In this document: positions 1-5,301 of the stretch, piece after piece
How positions within the stretch are numbered: position 1 is the first letter of the stretch
Layout of the letters: the number at the start of each line of letters is the position of its first letter
NCBI GenBank assembly: GCA_946403615.1
Contig: CAMJAO010000123.1
Span: 1 to 6,659 of the forward strand
From: an uncultured Prevotellaceae bacterium
GTDB taxonomy: Bacteria; Bacteroidota; Bacteroidia; Bacteroidales; Bacteroidaceae
DNA length: 6,659 nucleotides
Direction: 5' to 3'
Notes under the pieces: generated by a model
Database searches by the model: none
Seen by the model: the letters and a program-made list of their open reading frames with translations, nothing else
What the model was told of the DNA's origin: nothing
Program-made: the position numbers and the translations under genes

Positions 1-254
1 CAGCGTGTCGTGCGGCGGAAATCGGCGCAGATGGTCAGCACCACTGGTGCGCCCGTCACCATCGGCTGGTTGAAATGAGCGGGAGCCAGACGACGCTTCA
101 TCTCTTCGTCGCGGGTCACCACTACGCTGTACAATTGAAGATTGCCCATCGTCTGAGTACGGCCGGCTTCGGTCAAAAGGCGTTCGAGCAGGTCCTGACT
201 CACTTCAAGGGCAGAATACTTACGGATGGTGCGGCGGGTATTGATGTGTTTCAT
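1..254 (-). CDS. Nitroreductase family protein, 5' part (truncated by window edge)
   Basis: Reading the minus strand from the ATG at 254-252 gives 84 uninterrupted codons that run off the left edge, so the C-terminal half or more is missing. The N-terminus has the family's FMN-phosphate-binding signature RRTIRKY (residues 7-13; R7, R8, T9 and R11). A stretch QTMGNLQLYSVVV (residues 34-46) follows, the place where nitroreductases normally have S-x-N-x-Q before the first core strand; N38 and Q40 are the likely flavin contacts. Then comes FNQPMVTGAPVVLTICAD (61-78), typical of Bacteroidetes members. The family consists of homodimeric cytosolic FMN enzymes that use NAD(P)H to reduce nitro compounds, quinones or flavins. 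The true substrate cannot be read from this fragment. It is divergent from the lipoprotein gene at 405. I found no convincing minus-strand promoter in 255-330. Family assignment is firm; specific function is unknown. Confidence 0.88.
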   Translation of the reverse strand, partial: MKHINTRRTIRKYSALEVSQDLLERLLTEAGRTQTMGNLQLYSVVVTRDEEMKRRLAPAHFNQPMVTGAPVVLTICADFRRTTR

Positions 255-318
255 AAGTTTTTTGAATGTATGGTCTTTTTTGAATTAACGGCCATCGCCC
301 TTTTTTATTGTTAATTTC

Positions 319-350
319 TTTGGCTGACATGCAAGATTTCCTTAATTTTG
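319..350 (+). promoter_or_regulatory. Bacteroidetes-type promoter of the lipoprotein gene
   Basis: TTTG at 319-322, a 20-base spacer, then TAATTTTG at 343-350, a perfect match to the Bacteroidetes -33/-7 pattern TTTG / TAnnTTTG. Transcription should begin near 357, giving a leader of about 45-50 bases before the ATG at 405. Inferred from consensus only. Confidence 0.75.
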
Positions 351-404
351 CAGTTGATATTATATAATCGCCTCATTAGGTGAATCATCCCAATAAATAC
401 AATC

Positions 405-998
405 ATGACAATGAAATATTTCAAGATCTCACTCTTTTTCGCCCTCGTGGCCATGTTAACGGCCTGTGGCGGCGACGATGAACCCTCAGGCACCCCCGAT
501 GACTACCGCATGGGTTTCATTACTGACTATGACGTCAACCTGCGTGTGAAAGTGACAGACCCCGATGCCGTGAAAGACATCGCCACACTGACCGTTCGTT
601 ATTACGACCAGGCAGGAAACATGCAGAAAGAGACTGTCACGGGCGCTGAGTGGAACAAAAACGTGAAATACACCGTCGGCGACAACTTGAAGATAGGGCT
701 GTGTGCCGAATGGACCTTGCGTACAAAAGAAGAGATACAAGCCGCTCCCAAAACGGCATACGACCTCGGCGTTGATATCACGTCGCTCTACATCGGCACC
801 AAGACCAACGGCGACAAGGTGGAATCTACCTTCTTCAGCAAGCAAAACGTGGGTATCAGTGGCGGCGCGAAAAACAAAGAATCGCTCATCGCCCTGAAAG
901 AGAGCGGCAAGCGAATCTATTCCTCTTTCCTCTTCATCTACAAGAAACTCTCCAACGGTGGCATCTACGCCGAAGAGAGCAACTTTCCCGAGGAATAG
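405..998 (+). CDS. Putative surface-exposed lipoprotein of unknown function
   Basis: This 197-residue protein has a classic lipoprotein signal: positive start (MTMKYFK), hydrophobic core (residues 8-18) and lipobox LTAC with the acylated cysteine at C21. The mature protein begins CGGDDEPSG. The acidic residues right after the cysteine resemble the Bacteroidetes lipoprotein export signal that sends lipoproteins to the outer face of the outer membrane, so surface display is likely (inference). After a short Pro/Gly/Asp linker (26-34) the rest looks mostly beta-rich, with alternating strands such as VNLRVKVTD (44-52) and TLTVRYYD (61-68), and ends in an aromatic segment SSFLFIYKK (173-181). I recognise no named domain, catalytic motif or metal site; an immunoglobulin-like or calycin-like fold is possible but unproven. 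Translation could also start at the second ATG (411), which only shortens the signal peptide by two residues. It appears to be monocistronic: good promoter upstream, weak hairpin downstream, more than 330 bases to the next gene. Confidence 0.8.
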   Translation: MTMKYFKISLFFALVAMLTACGGDDEPSGTPDDYRMGFITDYDVNLRVKVTDPDAVKDIATLTVRYYDQAGNMQKETVTGAEWNKNVKYTVGDNLKIGLCAEWTLRTKEEIQAAPKTAYDLGVDITSLYIGTKTNGDKVESTFFSKQNVGISGGAKNKESLIALKESGKRIYSSFLFIYKKLSNGGIYAEESNFPEE

Positions 999-1012
999 TG
1001 CTCCGGATGGCA

Positions 1013-1033
1013 AAAGGAACGTGGTCCTTTCTT
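1013..1033 (+). terminator. Possible weak terminator of the lipoprotein gene
   Basis: AAAGGA (1013-1018) and TCCTTT (1025-1030) form a 6-bp stem with a 6-base loop, 15 bases past the stop codon. Only a short pyrimidine run (CTT) follows, so it is a poor intrinsic terminator by the usual standard. Its position is its main support. Confidence 0.35.
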
Positions 1034-1120
1034 GATGAAATTTAGTCTAAACCGCCAGTAATAGTTCTATTTCTGTCGTAATGCCTGCTTCGTTAGTTGC
1101 CGTATTTAGACATTCGGCGC

Positions 1121-1134
1121 TTTCGAAGTCGAAA
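1121..1134. promoter_or_regulatory. Short palindrome upstream of nrdJ
   Basis: TTTCGA-AG-TCGAAA is a perfect 6+6 inverted repeat with a 2-base centre, the size of a dimeric regulator site. It lies about 110-120 bases upstream of the predicted nrdJ promoter -7 element. No known operator is recognised, so a role is only a guess. Confidence 0.25.
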
Positions 1135-1155
1135 ATCTTGGTAATCAACTTCCTA

Positions 1156-1211
1156 CCAAAACTTTCCCGTTTTGGGAAACTTTTTTCGTGAAAAACGTGA
1201 AAAAGTTTTCC
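1156..1211. repeat. Cluster of overlapping, mutually exclusive inverted repeats before nrdJ
   Basis: Three stems share bases here. CCAAAAC (1156-1162) pairs with GTTTTGG (1169-1175). TTTCCC (1163-1168) pairs with GGGAAA (1174-1179). The arm at 1175-1187 pairs with the arm at 1199-1211 at 11 of 13 positions. The third loop overlaps a tandem direct repeat CGTGAAAAA (1187-1195 and 1196-1204). The cluster lies just upstream of the predicted promoter, so as DNA it could be an operator or upstream element. As RNA it would matter only if transcription starts further left. Confidence 0.55.
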
Positions 1212-1219
1212 AAAAATAA

Positions 1220-1251
1220 TTTTTATTTCTCATGTAGAGTTTGTAACTTTG
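1220..1251 (+). promoter_or_regulatory. Probable Bacteroidetes-type promoter of nrdJ
   Basis: TAACTTTG at 1244-1251 matches the -7 consensus TAnnTTTG exactly. At the expected 20-base spacing upstream is TTTT (1220-1223), three of four matches to the -33 TTTG. Predicted start near 1258 leaves a leader of about 75 bases without an obvious riboswitch or upstream ORF. Confidence 0.6.
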
Positions 1252-1332
1252 CCAAAAATTTCAAGCACTGACCATCAACCCCTTGGCAGAATCTTCAATT
1301 GCATCATCTTTTAACAGACATACCTTTGTATA

Positions 1333-3876
1333 ATGGAAAACCTGAAAACTTATGCTTACGAAGAGGCATATGAGGCCTCGTTGGAATATTTTGGCGGCGA
1401 CGAACTGGCTGCACGCGTGTGGGTGAACAAGTATGCCATGAAAGACAGTTTCGGGCATATCTATGAGCGCACACCCGAAGACATGCATTGGCGCATCGCC
1501 AACGAGGTGGCACGTATTGAGAAAAAATACAAGAATCCCATGACCCCTGAGCAGGTGTTTGAACTGCTCGACCATTTCCGCTACATTGTACCGGCAGGCA
1601 GCCCCATGACCGGCATCGGAAATGATTTTCAGGTGGCGTCGCTTTCCAACTGTTTCGTCATCGGTCTCGACGGCGACGCTGACTCCTACGGTGCCGTATT
1701 GCGCATCGACGAGGAGCAGGTGCAACTGATGAAACGTCGCGGCGGGGTGGGGCACGACCTCTCACAACTCCGTCCAAAAGGCTCACCCGTAAACAACTCC
1801 GCACTTACCAGCACTGGTCTCGTGCCGTTTATGGAGCGATACAGCAACTCCACACGCGAGGTGGCACAAGACGGGCGACGCGGTGCGCTCATGCTCTCGG
1901 TCAGCATCAAACACCCTGACAGCGAGGCGTTTATCGACGCGAAGATGACCGAGGGAAAGGTCACCGGCGCCAATGTCTCGGTCAGAATCGACGACGAGTT
2001 TATGCAGGATGCTATCGACGACAAGGAATATACGCAGCAGTTCCCCGTCGACAGCGACAATCCCGAGGTGGTCAAGCCTGTTCAGGCAAAACGGCTTTGG
2101 GAGAAAATCGTGCACAATGCATGGAAGAGTGCCGAGCCGGGTGTCCTCTTCTGGGACACCATCCTGCGCGAGAGTATCCCCGACTGCTATGCCGACCTCG
2201 GATTCCGCACCGTATCGACCAATCCCTGTGGAGAGATACCTCTCTGCCCCTACGACTCATGCCGTTTGCTCTCTATCAATCTCTATTCATACGTCGTCAA
2301 TCCCTTTACTGACAAGGCCTATTTCGACTACGAGAAATTCCGCAAACATGTGGCGGCAGCACAGCGGGTCATGGACGATATCGTGGACCTCGAACTCGAG
2401 AAGATTGAGAAAATCATGGCAAAGGTCAAGAACGATCCGCAGAGCGACGAGGTGAAGAGCGCCGAATACCATCTTTGGGAGAAGATCATGAGCAAGAGCG
2501 GTAAAGGACGTCGTACTGGTGTGGGCATCACAGCCGAAGGCGACATGATAGCCGCCATGGGCTTGCACTACGGCACCCAGGAGGCGACCGATTTCTCGGT
2601 CAATGTGCACCGCACGCTCGCACTCGCTGCTTACGGCTCGTCAGTACAGATGGCTAAGGAGCGCGGAGCATTCGCTATCTACGATGCCAATCGCGAAAAG
2701 GACAATCCCTTCATCAACCGCATCAAAGACGCCGACCCCAAACTCTATGCTGACATGGTGAAATACGGACGCCGTAATATCGCCTGTCTCACCATTGCTC
2801 CCACAGGCACCACCAGCCTCATGACACAGACCACATCGGGAATCGAACCCGTATTCATGCCTGTCTATAAACGTCGCCGCAAGGTCAATCCCAATGACAC
2901 CAACGTTCACGTTGATTTCGTCGACGAGGTGGGCGACTCCTTCGAGGAGTACATTGTCTATCATCCCAAGTTCCTCACATGGATGAAGGTCAACGGATTG
3001 GACACCGAAAAACGTTACACCCAGGCTGAGATCGACCAACTCGTTGAACAGTCGCCTTACGGAAAAGCCACGGCCAATGATGTGGATTGGCTGATGAAAG
3101 TGCGCATGCAGGGCGCTATCCAGAAATGGGTCGACCACAGCATCAGCGTCACTGTCAACCTGCCCAATGATGTGGATGAGGCGCTCGTCAACCGTCTCTA
3201 TGTCGAGGCATGGCGCTCCGGTTGTAAGGGATGTACCATCTACCGCGACGGCAGCCGTGCAGGCGTGCTCGTGGCAGTAAAGAAAAAAGAGGAGAAACCC
3301 CAGCCACAACCCTGCAGCAGACCCGAGGTTACAGAGGTGCGTCCGCAGACGTTGGAGTGTGATGTGGTGCGGTTCCAAAACAACAAAGAGAAATGGGTGG
3401 CGTTTGTCGGACTGCTCAACGGCTATCCTTACGAGATCTTCACCGGTCTGCAAGACGATGAGGAGGGCATACTCTTGCCCAAGTCGGTGACCAAGGGAAA
3501 AATCATCAAACAGACCAATGAGGACGGCTCCAAACGCTATGACTTCCAATTCGAGAACAAGCGTGGCTACAAGACCACCGTCGAGGGCCTGTCGGAGAAG
3601 TTCAACCCCGAATATTGGAACTATGCCAAACTCATCTCGGGCGTGCTCCGCTATCGTATGCCTATCGACCATGTCATCAAACTCATCTCATCGCTCCAAC
3701 TCAAATCCGAGAGCATCAACACTTGGAAGAGTGGTGTGGAGCGTGCGTTGAAAAAATATGTGACCGACGGCACTGAGGCCAAGGGCCAAATCTGTCCCCA
3801 GTGCGGACAAGAGACCCTCGTCTATCAGGAGGGATGCCTCATCTGCAAAAACTGCGGTGCATCCCGCTGCGGATAA
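1333..3876 (+). CDS. nrdJ: Adenosylcobalamin-dependent (class II) ribonucleoside reductase
   Basis: This complete 847-residue cytosolic enzyme reduces ribonucleotides to deoxyribonucleotides with a B12-generated thiyl radical, so it needs neither oxygen nor a small subunit. The active site is intact: SNCF with first redox cysteine C107; NPCGE (297-301) with N297, thiyl cysteine C299 and E301; and second redox cysteine C310, exactly 11 residues after C299 as in the Lactobacillus enzyme. Other landmarks are RRGGVGHDLSQLRP (135-148), substrate-phosphate loop TIAPTGTTSLM (487-497) and CKGCTIYRDGSR (631-642). A linker rich in Lys, Glu, Pro and Gln (649-661) leads to a TSCPD-like domain (about 669-812) and a terminal zinc ribbon (CPQCG 821-825, CKNCG 838-842, extra cysteines C835 and C846) that probably helps re-reduce the active site. 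I see no N-terminal ATP-cone. The ATG at 1333 is chosen because the family's N-terminal helices begin right after it. No nrdB, nrdR or class III partner lies in the window. Confidence 0.96.
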   Translation: MENLKTYAYEEAYEASLEYFGGDELAARVWVNKYAMKDSFGHIYERTPEDMHWRIANEVARIEKKYKNPMTPEQVFELLDHFRYIVPAGSPMTGIGNDFQVASLSNCFVIGLDGDADSYGAVLRIDEEQVQLMKRRGGVGHDLSQLRPKGSPVNNSALTSTGLVPFMERYSNSTREVAQDGRRGALMLSVSIKHPDSEAFIDAKMTEGKVTGANVSVRIDDEFMQDAIDDKEYTQQFPVDSDNPEVVKPVQAKRLWEKIVHNAWKSAEPGVLFWDTILRESIPDCYADLGFRTVSTNPCGEIPLCPYDSCRLLSINLYSYVVNPFTDKAYFDYEKFRKHVAAAQRVMDDIVDLELEKIEKIMAKVKNDPQSDEVKSAEYHLWEKIMSKSGKGRRTGVGITAEGDMIAAMGLHYGTQEATDFSVNVHRTLALAAYGSSVQMAKERGAFAIYDANREKDNPFINRIKDADPKLYADMVKYGRRNIACLTIAPTGTTSLMTQTTSGIEPVFMPVYKRRRKVNPNDTNVHVDFVDEVGDSFEEYIVYHPKFLTWMKVNGLDTEKRYTQAEIDQLVEQSPYGKATANDVDWLMKVRMQGAIQKWVDHSISVTVNLPNDVDEALVNRLYVEAWRSGCKGCTIYRDGSRAGVLVAVKKKEEKPQPQPCSRPEVTEVRPQTLECDVVRFQNNKEKWVAFVGLLNGYPYEIFTGLQDDEEGILLPKSVTKGKIIKQTNEDGSKRYDFQFENKRGYKTTVEGLSEKFNPEYWNYAKLISGVLRYRMPIDHVIKLISSLQLKSESINTWKSGVERALKKYVTDGTEAKGQICPQCGQETLVYQEGCLICKNCGASRCG

Positions 3877-3889
3877 AGCCGCAAGGAAC

Positions 3890-3945
3890 GAGGGGAAGAG
3901 GCAAGGGCAAGGAGCAATCGATATGCCTAAAGCACTCTACCCCTC
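3890..3945 (+). other. Long-range stem in the nrdJ 3' region
   Basis: GAGGGGAAGAG (3890-3900) and CTCTACCCCTC (3935-3945) pair at 10 of 11 positions, enclosing a 34-base loop. This begins 14 bases after the nrdJ stop. There is no U-tract, so it is not a classic terminator; it could stabilise the mRNA 3' end or assist termination. The left side also has GCAAGG three times (3881, 3901, 3907). Confidence 0.4.
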
Positions 3946-3950
3946 CTGAA

Positions 3951-4050
3951 AATCCCAGGTAATTCTAGGCTCTCCTAGGTTATCCTAGGTCCTCCTAGGT
4001 CCTCCTAGATTCTCCTAGATTCTCCTAGATTCTCCTAAATCATCCTATAC
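3951..4050. repeat. Tandem array of about ten 10-bp repeats (consensus TCTCCTAGRT)
   Basis: From 3951 to 4050 the sequence falls into ten consecutive 10-base units with no slippage of phase. Units 3-8 share CCTAG. Unit 1 (aatcccaggt), unit 2 (aattctaggc) and unit 10 (catcctatac) are degenerate ends. The variants are graded: units 3-5 end in TAGGT, 6-8 in TAGAT, and 9 in TAAAT, as expected from stepwise duplication. Three units contain the self-complementary CCTAGG (3974, 3984, 3994), and the period is close to one DNA helical turn. It is too short and has no spacers, so it is not CRISPR. Function is unknown. Confidence 0.9.
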
Positions 4051-4056
4051 ACCCAA

Positions 4057-4082
4057 TACCCCCTTTTTCATCAAAGGGGGTA
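4057..4082 (+). promoter_or_regulatory. Perfect 10-bp GC-rich hairpin in front of folB
   Basis: TACCCCCTTT (4057-4066) and AAAGGGGGTA (4073-4082) are exact complements around a 6-base loop TTCATC. The stem ends 12 bases before the folB ATG. No T-run follows on the plus strand (TAAAACTC) or on the minus strand (TATTGGG), which argues against a standard intrinsic terminator. It may be a leader structure affecting folB translation, an mRNA boundary, or a Rho-independent end with an unusual tail. Confidence 0.6.
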
Positions 4083-4094
4083 AAACTCAAAAAC

Positions 4095-4466
4095 ATGACT
4101 ACCGAAATACGACTTAACAACATCCGATTGTATGCCCGTCACGGAGTGATGGAGCAGGAAAGGGTAGTGGGCGGACATTTCGATGTCACACTTACCGTAG
4201 GCTACGATTTCACCCGCGCCATGCGGACTGACGATGTGGCCGACACCCTCAATTATGCCCAACTCTTCGAGGTGGTCAAACGCCAGATGGACATCCCCTC
4301 AAAACTTCTCGAGCATGTGGCGGGAAGAATCGCCGACGAGGTGTTCAGCACTTGGCCCGAGGCGCAATATCTACACTTGGAAATCACGAAACTCAATCCT
4401 CCGATGGGCGCCGATTGCGATGGCGCTACCGTTGTCGTTCACTTAATAAATGATAAAACGCAATGA
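4095..4466 (+). CDS. folB: Dihydroneopterin aldolase
   Basis: This 123-residue protein has the usual FolB length and motif order. FolB converts 7,8-dihydroneopterin to 6-hydroxymethyl-7,8-dihydropterin and glycolaldehyde in cytosolic folate synthesis, normally as an octamer. Visible landmarks: IRLNNIRLYARHGVMEQE (5-22) with the conserved HGV turn and catalytic-site E22; DDVADTLNY (46-54) with Y54; PSKLLEHVA (68-76) with pterin-anchoring E73; and the C-terminal ITKLNPPMG (97-105) with catalytic lysine K99. These line up closely with the E22, Y54, E74 and K100 of the Staphylococcus enzyme. The ATG at 4095 fits the family start, which begins a few residues before the first strand. No Bacteroidetes promoter is obvious in the 218 bases upstream, so it may be read through from nrdJ or use a promoter I cannot see. 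The amidase promoter starts five bases after its stop. Confidence 0.95.
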   Translation: MTTEIRLNNIRLYARHGVMEQERVVGGHFDVTLTVGYDFTRAMRTDDVADTLNYAQLFEVVKRQMDIPSKLLEHVAGRIADEVFSTWPEAQYLHLEITKLNPPMGADCDGATVVVHLINDKTQ

Positions 4467-4470
4467 AAGA

Positions 4471-4502
4471 TTTGAGTTTTTTACAAAAAAAACGTATATT
4501 TG
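4471..4502 (+). promoter_or_regulatory. Bacteroidetes-type promoter of the amidase-MCE operon
   Basis: TTTG at 4471-4474, a 20-base spacer, and TATATTTG at 4495-4502 match both promoter boxes exactly. Predicted transcription start is near 4509, giving a leader of only about 19 bases before the ATG at 4528. The -33 box begins right after the folB stop codon, so the operon can be expressed independently of folB. Confidence 0.8.
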
Positions 4503-4527
4503 TGCGCTCATTTATTAAATTCTGAAA

Positions 4528-5301
4528 ATGAAAAGACGCTTTTTTATTATATTGGCGGCGTTGCTGGCCTTCTCAGCACTTACCTTCGCCTCTGATCATG
4601 ACGGGAAATTTGTGCTTGTCATCGATGCGGGACACGGGGGGCACGACGTAGGGGCAAAAGGCGCTCAATCCTATGAAAAGAACATCAACCTCAAGGTGGC
4701 ACTCGCCTTTGGAAGGTATGTCGAGAGCAACTGCCCCGACGTGAAAGTCATCTACACACGCAAGACCGATGTCTTCATTCCCCTGAATGAGAGGGCTGCT
4801 ATCGCCAACAGAAATAAAGCCGACCTCTTCATCTCCGTACACACCAACGCACTGCCTGCAGGTAAAATAGCAAGAGGATTTGAGACCTATACACTCGGTA
4901 TGCACCGCGCTGCCGACAACCTTGAGGTGGCTAAACGTGAAAACTCCGTCATCCTCTACGAGAAAGACTACAGACAGCGATATGCTGGATTCGACCCCAA
5001 TTCGGCGGAGAGTTACATCATGTTCGAACTCATGCAGGATAACAACATGGCCAACAGCGTAGAACTGGCCAAACTCATACAAAACGAGGCCGTTTCCTAT
5101 GTAGGCAGAGCCAACAAAGGCGTACATCAGGCGGGATTCCTCGTGCTCAGGGCCACATCCATGCCCAGTTGCCTTATTGAACTGGGGTTCATCTCCACAC
5201 CCGACGAAGAGCGATATCTCATCTCTTCAGAAGGACAGGACCGGCTGGCTCGTGGCATTTTCAATGCCTTCTTAAAATACAAAAACAAATTCGGTAAATA
5301 A
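4528..5301 (+). CDS. Secreted N-acetylmuramoyl-L-alanine amidase (Amidase_3, AmiA/B/C-like)
   Basis: This 257-residue periplasmic zinc hydrolase cleaves the bond between N-acetylmuramic acid and the stem peptide's L-alanine. A Sec signal peptide (MKRRFF, then a hydrophobic stretch to about residue 21, ending TFAS) is followed at once by the catalytic domain. Zinc ligands are H36 in DAGHGG (33-38), E50 in SYEKNINL and H105 in SVHTN. Catalytic glutamate E218 lies in IELGF. Between H105 and E218 is a long insert containing AKRENS (135-140) and a helix-prone segment SAESYIMFELMQ (159-170). The cell-division amidases of Escherichia coli have an autoinhibitory helix in this place, relieved by LytM-domain activators (EnvC, NlpD), so the same control is plausible (inference). 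It lacks an N-terminal AMIN domain and SPOR or LysM repeats, so septal targeting must come from elsewhere. It is the first gene of a two-gene operon with the MCE protein. Confidence 0.93.
   Translation: MKRRFFIILAALLAFSALTFASDHDGKFVLVIDAGHGGHDVGAKGAQSYEKNINLKVALAFGRYVESNCPDVKVIYTRKTDVFIPLNERAAIANRNKADLFISVHTNALPAGKIARGFETYTLGMHRAADNLEVAKRENSVILYEKDYRQRYAGFDPNSAESYIMFELMQDNNMANSVELAKLIQNEAVSYVGRANKGVHQAGFLVLRATSMPSCLIELGFISTPDEERYLISSEGQDRLARGIFNAFLKYKNKFGK

Larger units (their letters stand above)
999..1332. other. Intergenic region between lipoprotein gene and nrdJ
   Basis: A 334-base stretch with no supportable gene. It holds a weak hairpin just after the lipoprotein stop, two short palindromes (1041-1051, TTTAG-T-CTAAA; 1121-1134, TTTCGA-AG-TCGAAA), a cluster of overlapping inverted repeats at 1156-1211, an A/T-rich tract at 1212-1230 and a probable promoter ending at 1251. 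I saw no NrdR-box pair and no full cobalamin riboswitch. Confidence 0.8.

Noticed and set aside
75..314. A 79-codon plus-strand frame near the left edge.
   Set aside because: It is antisense to the nitroreductase fragment, whose family motifs are clear on the minus strand.
486..1013. A 175-codon minus-strand frame opposite the lipoprotein gene.
   Set aside because: The plus strand has a perfect promoter, signal peptide and lipobox; the minus frame has no family-like sequence and would overlap it almost entirely.
1258..1332. Cobalamin riboswitch in the nrdJ leader, prompted by GCACTG at 1265-1270 that resembles a B12-box core.
   Set aside because: The leader is too short and the core lacks a base compared with GCCACTG; the supporting helices are not seen.
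2641..3672. A 343-codon open frame on the minus strand.
   Set aside because: It lies wholly opposite nrdJ, has no recognisable motifs, and nrdJ motifs run through the same bases. It is a by-product of codon bias in the real gene.
3951..4050. CRISPR array.
   Set aside because: Units are 10 bases with no unique spacers and no cas genes nearby; this is a simple tandem repeat.
4057..4082. Standard intrinsic terminator for nrdJ.
   Set aside because: The stem is strong but no T-run follows on either strand, so I list it as a hairpin of unknown role.
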